Shown here in pieces: positions 1 to 6,630 of a DNA stretch of 6,964 nucleotides. Each line of letters starts with the position of its first letter. The stretch's first letter is position 1. A program made the translations under genes and the position numbers. This stretch comes from Candidatus Moranbacteria bacterium RIFCSPHIGHO2_02_FULL_40_12b. GTDB lineage: Bacteria; Patescibacteriota; Minisyncoccia; Moranbacterales; 2-12-FULL-40-10. Location of the stretch: positions 1-6,964 of the forward strand of contig MFRX01000043.1 of the NCBI GenBank assembly GCA_001784725.1. Reading direction: 5' to 3'. Below the pieces are notes generated by a model. That model worked only from the letters and a program-made list of their open reading frames with translations, made no database searches and was not told the origin of the DNA.

Positions 1-1789
1 CTTTTTCAATTTCCAAAATCTGCGCCGGGTCGGTGGTGATGATCTGGTCCTCCGAATAGGAAGCAACGACTTTTATCGCCGCGTGCTTTAGGCCGGCGAA
101 AAATATCCCTTCCCCGACATTGCTTTCCAGAAGCAGAAATTTTTCCTGGTCAGTGAGGTAGAAAATTTCTCCGATGGTGTCAATCGCCGCCGGCGATTGG
201 CGGAGCAGGAGTTGCATGGAAGAGTTTGTCACAATCGGCTTCCCGTAGCGCGAAGTCATAAAATCGGCAATGTCCTGCGTTATGGTTGAAAGCCCGGTGT
301 AATACTTGCGGCATCTTTTAGCCACCCCGAAAAGAAAAGACGCCGCGTCGTCATTTTTCATCATCACCCATGCTTCATCCACGATCACGAGCCGTTTTCT
401 GACATCCGAGCGCATTTCGTTCCAGATGAATTGGAGCGCCATATACATCGCGATCGGGCGCAGTTCTTCTTCCAAATCCCTGATATTGAACACTACCAAC
501 TGATTGTCAACTTTGACGTCAGTGCGGTGATTGAGAAATCCGGAAAAAATCCCCTCGGTGTATTTTTCCATCCGGATGGCGAGCGATTCCGCCCCTTCCA
601 TATTGCGCAGCACTTCATAGAGGTCCGCCATCGTGGGAAAAGAATTGGGAGTGAAAGCGCTGAAATCGCTCTGGGCGGTGATATCGCGGATAGAATACGT
701 CTCCCGAATCGCCCTGTCCAGAAACGAATCCTCTTCTGGAGTAACGGAACCCAGCATAATATGAAGAAGTCCGATAATGCTGGCAATGCTGCTTCGCAAA
801 ATATCTTCGGGATCCTCGCCCTCCCTGACTTTCGGAAGGTCAAAAGGATTCAGATGGTGATGGGAAGTAAGGGACAATTTGATGAAAGTTCCGCCCACGG
901 TCTCGCAGAGATATTTATATTCATTTTCCGGATCAAGAATAATGACATTAGTTCCCACCATCAGCGACCGCAGAACTTCAAGTTTAATCGCGTAGCTTTT
1001 TCCGGCGCCGGATTTCGCGAAAACAACCATATTGGCGTTTTCCATCTTAAAGCGGTCAAAAAGAATCAAACTGTTGTTATGCCTGTTTATTCCGTAAAGT
1101 ATCCCTTCATCCGAAGAAAGGTCCGAGGAAACAAAGGGAAAAGTTGTTGACAGGGGAGAAGTATTCAGGTTATTTCCGACATTTAGTTCATCATTAGCCA
1201 GCGGAAGAGTGGAAGAAAAGCCCTGCTCCATTTTCACCACTGCCGGCTTGATATAGACCATTTGGGCTTCAAGAATCGCTTCAACGGAACGGTTGATTTT
1301 GTTAAGTTCCGCCAAGTCATTAGCGTAGAAAGTGACATAAAGCCCGAAACGGAAAAATTTTTCCGTTCCTGTCATAAGTTTGTCCCGCAAATCTTCAATG
1401 TCTTTAATGGCGGTTTCCAGAACAGGGTCGCGAATTTTCCCGCTTTCGGATTCAATATCAATCTGCGACTGCACCTGAGTCGCGCTTTTCCTCAGATTTT
1501 TTATGATTTCGGCCGTTTCAATCGGGTGAATAAACATCGCGATATCCAGAGGAAAATCAACGTTAATTATGGAAGAAAACCAATTGGTGTGGAGAAATCT
1601 GGGATAGGCCATGACAAAAATCGTCCGGCAGAAAAGTTCACCGATTTGGATATAATTCGGATTTATTTTCATCGCCGAGGGAGCAATCAAATCCTTGAGC
1701 GTTGCCAGCCCTTCGTGATAGACATCCTCATTGCTCAACGCCGAGGGATCAAAATTTTTTTCTTTGGTTTTTTGCTTTATGCCTAACAT
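1..1789 (-). CDS. virB4: VirB4-family T4SS ATPase, 3' end cut by window edge
   Basis: This gene encodes the AAA+/RecA-like motor ATPase of a type IV secretion system, expected on the cytoplasmic face of the membrane where it powers substrate transfer or apparatus assembly. The first 596 residues are present. A VirB4/CagE-type N-terminal domain covers about residues 20-235. The Walker A motif SGAGKS ends at residue 265 (Lys264), followed by ILDPENEY at 284-291 and an HHHLNPFDLP block near 315. The Walker B motif is IVDEAW with Asp471 and Glu472, then a TITQD motif with Gln505 and an SSMQLLLRQSP block near 523-533. The last visible residues (TTDPAQILEIEK) look like a natural C-terminus, so probably few residues are missing. 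The ATG at 1789 is chosen because an in-frame TAG lies 12 nt upstream; no clear Shine-Dalgarno sequence precedes it. It is the last visible gene of the T4SS operon, 80 nt after the TraC-like gene. The family call is firm from motifs; the transported substrate is unknown. Confidence 0.96.
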   Translation of the reverse strand, partial: MLGIKQKTKEKNFDPSALSNEDVYHEGLATLKDLIAPSAMKINPNYIQIGELFCRTIFVMAYPRFLHTNWFSSIINVDFPLDIAMFIHPIETAEIIKNLRKSATQVQSQIDIESESGKIRDPVLETAIKDIEDLRDKLMTGTEKFFRFGLYVTFYANDLAELNKINRSVEAILEAQMVYIKPAVVKMEQGFSSTLPLANDELNVGNNLNTSPLSTTFPFVSSDLSSDEGILYGINRHNNSLILFDRFKMENANMVVFAKSGAGKSYAIKLEVLRSLMVGTNVIILDPENEYKYLCETVGGTFIKLSLTSHHHLNPFDLPKVREGEDPEDILRSSIASIIGLLHIMLGSVTPEEDSFLDRAIRETYSIRDITAQSDFSAFTPNSFPTMADLYEVLRNMEGAESLAIRMEKYTEGIFSGFLNHRTDVKVDNQLVVFNIRDLEEELRPIAMYMALQFIWNEMRSDVRKRLVIVDEAWVMMKNDDAASFLFGVAKRCRKYYTGLSTITQDIADFMTSRYGKPIVTNSSMQLLLRQSPAAIDTIGEIFYLTDQEKFLLLESNVGEGIFFAGLKHAAIKVVASYSEDQIITTDPAQILEIEK

Positions 1790-1809
1790 TAATTTATTCT
1801 AAGAGTTTT

Positions 1810-1851
1810 CCTAAGGTTGAACCTTAGGATTTAAAAAGGTTCAACCTTAGG
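1810..1851. repeat. Paired palindromic repeat forming a 16-bp hairpin (locus A)
   Basis: Two copies of the odd palindrome AAGGTTSAACCTT lie in inverted orientation. Copy 1 (1810-1828) is the 19-bp perfect palindrome CCTAAGGTTGAACCTTAGG with G1819 at its centre. Copy 2 core (1836-1848) has C1842 at its centre. Bases 1810-1825 also pair perfectly with 1836-1851, giving a 16-bp stem with a 10-nt loop. It fills the 80-bp gap between the TraC-like stop (1870) and the virB4 start (1789). No U-run follows it on the minus strand, so it is not a classical terminator. It could be an RNA stability or processing element, a protein-binding operator, or a dispersed genomic repeat. The same core occurs twice more at 6702-6744. 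Confidence 0.9.
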
Positions 1852-1869
1852 CGATTATTTAAAAATCAA

Positions 1870-2562
1870 TTAAGTTTTTTCCAACTCAAGCTGGTCCACA
1901 TCTTTGATAACGGCCGCCGTGAAAGTGGAAGGATTATAGGAATTATACAGAAGTTCCAGTATTTCATCTGTTTTGAGCGGCACTATTTTAAGCCCGACTC
2001 CCGTAAGAGCCGCGGAAATGTGGTCCAGCCGCTGCCAAAGCTGGTTTTTATATGTCTCCAGCATTTCCTTCTTTTCGCTGACAACCTGCCTCGGATGGAA
2101 CATCGCGGAAATTCGGCTGAAAAAACCTCCTTCCTTGCTTTCCACGGGATGAAAAGGAACAACTATGTAGAAATATTTGGACATGATATTGGATATGTCA
2201 GTAAGATTTTTAATGAAATTTCTGTATTCCGACATTTGAAGCCGGAGAAGTTCATTCTGCTGCATGTGTTCCTTCTTCTTGATATAATCAATATACGGAT
2301 TAATATTGAGTTTCCGCGAGCTTATCAATATTTCTATGGGAAAATCCAGAGAATTAAGGAAGTTTTGATACTGATTAATTATCGCTTCCTGCTCTTCGGT
2401 TGACTTCAGTTCAAAATTAATGGAAGAAATAAGCAAAACGGCCCGGAGCGACCCGTCTTTGAGAACAATGACCCCGTCCTTCACTTCTTCCACGTCCACG
2501 TATTTCTGGGTGCTGGCCCCGCTTTCCGCTCCGCTTAGTTTTTTTGAATGCAATAATTCCAT
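1870..2562 (-). CDS. TraC-like domain protein (VirB4 N-terminal-like T4SS component)
   Basis: This 230-residue soluble protein resembles the N-terminal, non-ATPase domain of TraC/VirB4 proteins. In CPR T4SS loci a separate TraC-like gene of this kind often sits beside virB4. Signs are the opening block at about 24-50 (VKDGVIVLKDGSLRAVLLI), the segment at about 66-92 (FLNSLDFPIEILI followed by SRKLNINPYI), and the late block at 197-211 (LKTDEILELLYNSYNP). All are typical of VirB4/TraC N-domains. No Walker A or B motif is present, so it should not hydrolyse ATP. A helical, charged middle (95-130) could form a coiled coil. The role is inferred: a structural partner or regulator of the VirB4 encoded directly downstream. 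It follows prgI after 102 nt of AT-rich DNA. The ATG at 2562 has no Shine-Dalgarno sequence; a TATAAT directly abuts it (see promoter entry). Stop is TAA. Confidence 0.85.
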   Translation of the reverse strand: MELLHSKKLSGAESGASTQKYVDVEEVKDGVIVLKDGSLRAVLLISSINFELKSTEEQEAIINQYQNFLNSLDFPIEILISSRKLNINPYIDYIKKKEHMQQNELLRLQMSEYRNFIKNLTDISNIMSKYFYIVVPFHPVESKEGGFFSRISAMFHPRQVVSEKKEMLETYKNQLWQRLDHISAALTGVGLKIVPLKTDEILELLYNSYNPSTFTAAVIKDVDQLELEKT

Positions 2563-2590
2563 ATTATAATTTTAAATTCTAAATTTTCAA
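2563..2590 (-). promoter_or_regulatory. Possible sigma70-type internal promoter before TraC-like gene
   Basis: Read on the minus strand, TTGAAA (2590-2585) and TATAAT (2568-2563) are separated by 16 nt. That is five of six and six of six matches to the -35 and -10 consensus. The -10 box touches the ATG at 2562, so initiation would fall about 5-7 nt inside the annotated gene. The surrounding 2563-2664 is extremely AT-rich, with short A/T palindromes, so a chance match is quite possible. Confidence 0.35.
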
Positions 2591-2664
2591 TTTTGAATGA
2601 ATTATTAATGAATAAATTTTAAATTTTTTAAACATTCGGAAATTTGAAATTACAAAGAAAAAAA

Positions 2665-3126
2665 TCATGATTTTTTCCTTTGTTTTATTATTTCCAAAAT
2701 CCTTTTGCTTCTGTCCTCGCCTTCAGTATCCATCGTTCTCGCCAAGGCCTCCAAATCGAGCGCGGAAATTTCTTTTTTCCTTTTTGCGCCTAAACCGTTT
2801 TCTTTTTTTTCCCCCTTGTTGATTTTCTCCGGATTTTTGAAAATCTCAGCCGTTCTTTTCCAGATATAAATTTTCGGGCTGAATATGAAACCGATGCCGT
2901 GTCCAAGAAAAACATAGAGGGGCTGGCCGTAAGGCCGATAGAAGGCCAATGCGATAAATGCCAGCGCCACTAAGATGGCAATAACCCAAAAAAAGGGCCC
3001 TGTTATCATCACTTTGCAAAGAAAAATCGCCACACCCATGGCAATCATCCAGCCAAGTTGTCTGGCGGTAAGCGGACCCACCAATTTATCTTCCACGTCA
3101 ATATATTGAGGAACGCCGTAAAGCAT
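2665..3126 (-). CDS. PrgI-family T4SS membrane protein
   Basis: The protein is a small inner-membrane component of single-membrane type IV secretion systems, the PrgI family known from Gram-positive conjugative elements and CPR genomes; its place is beside VirB6 and VirB4 in the translocation complex. The N-terminus carries the family signature at residues 5-23 (VPQYIDVEDKLVGPLTARQ). Two transmembrane helices follow at about 25-41 and 44-62, then the motif YRPYGQPLYVF (63-73) and SPKIYIWKR (83-91). Residues 95-153 form a charged, probably cytoplasmic tail rich in Lys and Glu. At 153 residues it is somewhat longer than the core family because of this tail. The ATG at 3126 is well supported by an AAAGGA ribosome binding site 8 nt upstream, which overlaps the stop of the preceding gene. 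The stop is TGA. Confidence 0.94.
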   Translation of the reverse strand: MLYGVPQYIDVEDKLVGPLTARQLGWMIAMGVAIFLCKVMITGPFFWVIAILVALAFIALAFYRPYGQPLYVFLGHGIGFIFSPKIYIWKRTAEIFKNPEKINKGEKKENGLGAKRKKEISALDLEALARTMDTEGEDRSKRILEIIKQRKKS

Positions 3127-3134
3127 AAATTAAA

Positions 3135-3140
3135 TCCTTT
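3135..3140 (-). promoter_or_regulatory. Shine-Dalgarno site of the PrgI gene
   Basis: AAAGGA lies 8 nt before the ATG at 3126 and overlaps the TAA stop (3141-3139) of the upstream 410-aa gene. This arrangement suggests translational coupling. It is the only clear Shine-Dalgarno sequence among the gene starts in this window. Confidence 0.75.
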
Positions 3141-4371
3141 AATTCTTGAGATCAACCGTATTTCCGTTAATCTTCGCTCCTGATCGGCTATTATTTTCAA
3201 ATTCATCCTCAAAACCGCCGATTGGGTTTATTTCATTAAAACTCGGCCGGCTGAATTTTATGTCCTTGTATATTTTCCGCGGCGCGGGAGTTGGCGGAAT
3301 GACTTGCTTACTTTTTTCTTCTGTTTTGACGACACCCGCCAAAGGAACTTCCGTCTTTTTTATCTCTTGGGGAGCCGGTTTCGGAATAGGAATTTCATCG
3401 GCCTTTTCTTTTTTGGAAAAAACGGACTGGAAAAATGATTTTTTCCGCGAAACGGCGGATTGATTACTTATTGTCGGTTGTAAGTTGTTAGTTGTCTGTT
3501 GCTTATTGTCTGTTGTTTGTTGTCGGTTGTAAGTTGTTGGTTGTTGGTTATAAGTTGCGGGTCGCGGACTGCTTGCTGTTTCCTGTCTGGGAAAAATTAT
3601 TATCTCACTGCTTATGTTTATTTCCAGCGGCGCGTCTTCTTCCAGCGATTTCAGGATCCACGCCAGTTTCTGCCTTTCGTTGGAATTCAATTTTTTCGCA
3701 TTTTCGCCGTGAAACAGATAATTTCCCCGTTCCACCACCCCGTGATGGCCGGCGCCCAGATTTTCCCGGTAATCGGCAAGCCAGTTTTTAATTGAAGGCC
3801 TGGCCGGCGCCGGAAAGCCGCGCAGTTTTATTGGACTGCCCGTCACCGGTTGCTCGCCGATTTTCGGATATTTCTGAATGACTTGGAGAAGGGGAAGTTT
3901 AACGATATTCGCTTGCTGTTTTTTCTGTTCCTCTTTTTTTACTTCTTCTGCTTTTCTTTCTTCTTGGATAATTTCCGCTATCCAGGGCTCTTGCTCCAAG
4001 ACCTTACTCATTGCGGCTTCCTCGTTTAAAACAGGAGCGGACTTCAGTTGCTCCCATTGCTTCAGCAACTCTCCGGAATTTTTGAAAAAATCGGGAAATT
4101 TGTTAAAAATACTTTTATTGATTTCGTAAGCAATTCCGTACGCAATATTGTCACCTATATTAATGTTTTTTTTAATCAAGTCCGGCAATTGCTTAATTTC
4201 CATGTCGCCCGCATACATCAATCCGATTTCTTTTGCAACTTTCTCGCTCTGAGAAGAATTGATGCCAAAAACAGCAAGAGATTTTTTTATCTTCACCATT
4301 GGTTTATCCGATATAAAAAAATCTTTAACATTTTCCGGCAGATTATTTATTTTATCTCTGTAAGTAGACAC
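3139..4371 (-). CDS. CPR-type hypothetical protein in T4SS operon
   Basis: This 410-residue protein has no signal peptide, membrane helix or catalytic motif that I recognise, and its function is unknown. Residues 1-100 form a helical module (LPENVKDFF near 11, EINKSIF at 83-89) resembling helical domains recurrent in CPR hypothetical proteins. Residues 105-155 are charged and probably coiled coil. Residues 185-260 form a second compact module with IKNWLADY (194-201), ERGNYLF (214-220), LNSNERQKLAWILKSLEE (228-245) and PLEINI (248-253). Residues 272-304 are a Gln/Thr/Asn-rich tract with a 7-residue period, encoded by the heptanucleotide repeat at 3460-3557. Residues 330-372 are Pro/Lys-rich. 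The layout suggests a cytoplasmic adaptor with flexible linkers. The start is GTG at 4371, 14 nt after the virB6-like stop, with an in-frame TAA just upstream; an internal ATG at 4299 would cut the first module and is less likely. It is in one operon with its neighbours. Confidence 0.88.
   Translation of the reverse strand: MSTYRDKINNLPENVKDFFISDKPMVKIKKSLAVFGINSSQSEKVAKEIGLMYAGDMEIKQLPDLIKKNINIGDNIAYGIAYEINKSIFNKFPDFFKNSGELLKQWEQLKSAPVLNEEAAMSKVLEQEPWIAEIIQEERKAEEVKKEEQKKQQANIVKLPLLQVIQKYPKIGEQPVTGSPIKLRGFPAPARPSIKNWLADYRENLGAGHHGVVERGNYLFHGENAKKLNSNERQKLAWILKSLEEDAPLEINISSEIIIFPRQETASSPRPATYNQQPTTYNRQQTTDNKQQTTNNLQPTISNQSAVSRKKSFFQSVFSKKEKADEIPIPKPAPQEIKKTEVPLAGVVKTEEKSKQVIPPTPAPRKIYKDIKFSRPSFNEINPIGGFEDEFENNSRSGAKINGNTVDLKN
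3460..3557 (-). repeat. Degenerate heptanucleotide tandem repeat inside a CDS (14 units)
   Basis: On the minus strand, fourteen consecutive 7-mers follow the pattern YAAYNNN, most of them CAACNNA: CAACTTA, TAACCAA, CAACCAA, CAACTTA, CAACCGA, CAACAAA, CAACAGA, CAATAAG, CAACAGA, CAACTAA, CAACTTA, CAACCGA, CAATAAG, TAATCAA. A 17-bp stretch (CAACTTACAACCGACAA) occurs twice. Three units make 21 nt, so the frame is kept and the protein shows a 7-residue period (QPTTYNR, QQTTDNK, QQTTNNL, QPTISNQ). Heptanucleotide repeats of similar style are known from cyanobacterial and other genomes, usually between genes. Confidence 0.9.
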
Positions 4372-4385
4372 AATTTAAAATTAAA

Positions 4386-6488
4386 TTAGAAATTTTGTAA
4401 ATCCCTATGCCCTTGCACATATGTTTGGTGGGGTCCTGCTGTTGTTTTTAAATAGTTAGTAAAATCTTTGGCAGAAGAATCATTTTTGATGCCGTAGGCG
4501 ATACTTCTGATCTGACTTTTTCTAATATTGTTAGCAATAGCAGATTGTTGAGCAGACGTAAGAGACGACCATTGCATATATTTAGCTGTTTCATCATCAA
4601 GATTCTTGGCTATGTGCTCTGAGAAATTATCGTCACGAATTTGACCCGTAAGAGCGAAATGAGCCATATGCATATTTCTATCCGCTTCGCTTGCCGGAGA
4701 ATTTCTGTGTCCCGCTTTAACAATTGATCCAACAGATTTTTCCATCGCGGCTTTCTTTGAAGCGTTTTTACGCAGTTCATTAATGTCTTTAACAGATAAA
4801 GCTCCGCTGCCCATGGCTAATTCCATAAATTCAGCATTTCCAAGCGAATGTGTATTAATCTTTTTGGAATCAAATTGATTGCTGTTCATGTGATCAATCA
4901 TATTGGCTTGCCTTTGCGGTTCAGCGAGATGAGCAAAAGCCGCGACTGGATCGTATGTTTTAACCTTATTGGCCAGTTGCCTGAAGACCTGGCTGGTTTC
5001 GCCAAACGCCTGCCTTACATTATCCAAATCGCCTTGCGTTGCGCTGCCTTTTTCCGCAAGACCCCTTGCGGCCGCCGCCTGTTCATCCGCATTGCCATCA
5101 GTTCTAATTCTCCTAAGTTCATTTTCCGCCATATCACCCATATTATGGCTCTTATACGCGTCATCAACTCTCTTCATTCGATCGGCCTCAAAACGATTTC
5201 TCGCGTCTCTGCCACCCCTTCCTCCGACAACGGAACGCAACCGATCCTGTTCGCTGGCAAGACGGGATCCCCATCTTGTCGCCAGTCCTGATTTCTGCGC
5301 TTCCTGCCTTCTCGCCTGATACGCTTTATATCCTCTCTTCACCGCATTCAAGCCGCTAAACTTGCTCATCGCGCCCGTTCCCAATTTTTTCGCCGTTGCC
5401 GCTCCGTATGCTCCCATCTGCTGGGAAACAATAATGCCCATCCAAAGCAATGTTATCGGAATAGCCATTAACAACGCTGTTGTAATAATTTCGCTGTAAT
5501 TAGCGACGCCTTTCCCTGTAATCTGACCTGCAAAGAGCTTCATCTTCTCAGCAATACCGCCGGTATCTTGCATCTCTTTCATTATCATAATCGAAATATA
5601 AAGCATAAAAGACATAATAACACCGAAGAACGCCTGCTTAAAAAGCTGGTCCCACCATTTGTCCGCGTAATTTTTCGTCCCGGGAAAAATTCCCGCCACG
5701 AAACCGACCGGTGAAAAAATAACCAAAATCGCCAGCACCACTATTCTGATGAGGAAAAGTATTCCGATTATCAGCAATGTGGATGCTAAAAGGAAAAGAA
5801 AAATAATGGAGCAAAGCATTTTGACAGTAGCTGATTTGCCAATTAATCCCGTAAGTCCTGAAGGAGCAAGGTCGTATACTATTCCCGTAAACTGGACAAT
5901 GCCAGTCACCATCCCTGTTTTATTGCCCAAATCAGGAAATGCTGTACTAAGTATGTAATACATCGTCACATTGGCCACATCAATGATGAATCTCGCGATA
6001 GCATAGCTGAAGTTTACCAAAAGCGCCATTATCACGAGAGTAAGCAGGATTTTTTTGAGATGATATTTTTCCACCTGGAATACGGTGCAGAAGGCGGAAA
6101 ATAAAAGAACCAGAATAAAAGCCAAATTGAAAAAATCCCTGACTATTTGCCAGCCGGTGTAAATCGCTTTCAGATTCATAACCATCATGAAATTATCAGG
6201 GTTAATTGCCCAATCAAAAAGTACTCCGGCTATTATTACCAGAATTCCCATAAAGACAAAAACTAAATACAAAAGCTCATTTAAAAGAGTCGCAATCGCG
6301 CCTGTAGCTAAATCAGCTGGAAAGCTTGCGACTTTCGTTATTTTATCGCCAATCCATGTGAAGAAACCTGCTTCAGCATTTTTAGGAAAAGAAAAGAAAA
6401 GAAAATTGAAAAAAATCAAAAACACCAGCGCCAAACCCAGCCACCTTTTTAGAAAAATACTGCTTCTGGTTTTTGTTTTTTTATTCAC
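4386..6488 (-). CDS. VirB6/TrbL-like polytopic T4SS channel protein with long soluble C-terminus
   Basis: This 700-residue protein is the likely polytopic inner-membrane channel subunit of the T4SS. A basic N-terminus and hydrophobic stretch (14-34) ending in an AEA/GFF site (38-41) look like a signal peptide. Membrane helices follow at about 68-91, 113-135, 146-170, 223-245, 247-268, 283-303 and 335-355. The FSPVGFVAGIFPG loop (258-270) followed by KWWDQLFKQAFFG (277-289) is typical of VirB6-like proteins in CPR and Gram-positive-type systems. Residues 360-700 are hydrophilic, Ala/Arg/Lys-rich and mainly helical, with no domain I recognise. The start is GTG at 6488: it keeps the signal sequence whole, and an in-frame TAA lies 21 nt upstream. 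The ribosome binding site is poor. It is the first gene of the operon, about 110 nt downstream of the probable promoter, and ends 14 nt before the 410-aa gene. Class is confident; exact homology to VirB6 versus TrbL is not resolved. Confidence 0.9.
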   Translation of the reverse strand: MNKKTKTRSSIFLKRWLGLALVFLIFFNFLFFSFPKNAEAGFFTWIGDKITKVASFPADLATGAIATLLNELLYLVFVFMGILVIIAGVLFDWAINPDNFMMVMNLKAIYTGWQIVRDFFNLAFILVLLFSAFCTVFQVEKYHLKKILLTLVIMALLVNFSYAIARFIIDVANVTMYYILSTAFPDLGNKTGMVTGIVQFTGIVYDLAPSGLTGLIGKSATVKMLCSIIFLFLLASTLLIIGILFLIRIVVLAILVIFSPVGFVAGIFPGTKNYADKWWDQLFKQAFFGVIMSFMLYISIMIMKEMQDTGGIAEKMKLFAGQITGKGVANYSEIITTALLMAIPITLLWMGIIVSQQMGAYGAATAKKLGTGAMSKFSGLNAVKRGYKAYQARRQEAQKSGLATRWGSRLASEQDRLRSVVGGRGGRDARNRFEADRMKRVDDAYKSHNMGDMAENELRRIRTDGNADEQAAAARGLAEKGSATQGDLDNVRQAFGETSQVFRQLANKVKTYDPVAAFAHLAEPQRQANMIDHMNSNQFDSKKINTHSLGNAEFMELAMGSGALSVKDINELRKNASKKAAMEKSVGSIVKAGHRNSPASEADRNMHMAHFALTGQIRDDNFSEHIAKNLDDETAKYMQWSSLTSAQQSAIANNIRKSQIRSIAYGIKNDSSAKDFTNYLKTTAGPHQTYVQGHRDLQNF

Positions 6489-6599
6489 CTTAAAATCTTT
6501 TAAAAAATTTTAGATATTCTAATTTTCAGCAAAGGATTAACTTCTCCCAAGGCGGGCAAGCGCCTCTGGCGGAAATTCATAAGTAGTTTCGTATCGGTT
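6489..6599 (-). other. Leader region of the T4SS operon with two competing hairpins
   Basis: This is the predicted 5' untranslated region between the -10 box at 6606-6611 and the GTG at 6488. On the minus strand it contains CCGCCAGAGGCGCTTGCCCG continuing to CC. The GGCG at 6564-6561 can pair either with CGCC at 6571-6568 (3-nt loop) or with CGCC at 6554-6551 (6-nt loop). The two stems are mutually exclusive. A 26-codon reading frame (6580-6500) spans this structure, starts at ATG without a Shine-Dalgarno sequence and stops 11 nt before the virB6-like GTG. Whether either is functional is unknown; GC-rich inverted repeats of this kind may also be dispersed elements. Confidence 0.45.
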
Positions 6600-6605
6600 A
6601 AAATA

Positions 6606-6614
6606 ATTATACCA
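6606..6614 (-). promoter_or_regulatory. Extended -10 promoter of the T4SS operon
   Basis: On the minus strand the sequence reads TGGTATAAT, a perfect TATAAT with the upstream TGn of an extended -10 promoter. There is no good -35 hexamer at the right distance (only a T-run), which fits extended -10 use. Initiation would be near 6599. It lies 17 nt after the base of the upstream gene's terminator stem, so it restarts transcription for the virB6-like gene onward. Confidence 0.65.
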
Positions 6615-6630
6615 CAAAAAAAGAAAACAA

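Noticed and set aside
431..1150. Plus-strand open frame of 239 codons
   Set aside because: It lies wholly antisense to virB4, whose Walker A and surrounding motifs are unmistakable; its translation has no recognisable domain.
1262..1786. Plus-strand open frame of 174 codons
   Set aside because: It is antisense to the virB4 N-domain and ends almost exactly at the virB4 start; it looks like a shadow.
1810..1851. Rho-independent terminator
   Set aside because: The stem is strong but no T-run follows on the minus strand, and virB4 continues directly downstream.
1..2562. One virB4 gene broken into two by a frameshift
   Set aside because: The downstream gene has a complete N-domain of its own, and the 80-bp gap has an in-frame stop and a structured repeat, so these are two genes.
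2665..2667. Recoded TGA (Gly, as in some CPR lineages)
   Set aside because: The PrgI-family protein ends sensibly at this TGA, and the long genes have no internal TGA while Gly uses GGN codons throughout.
3460..3557. CRISPR-like array
   Set aside because: The units are 7 bp, contiguous and without spacers, and they lie in a coding frame.
3492..3795. Two overlapping plus-strand frames of about 98 codons
   Set aside because: They arise from the complement of the heptanucleotide repeat, which lacks stops in several frames; the translations are Cys/Leu/Val low-complexity.
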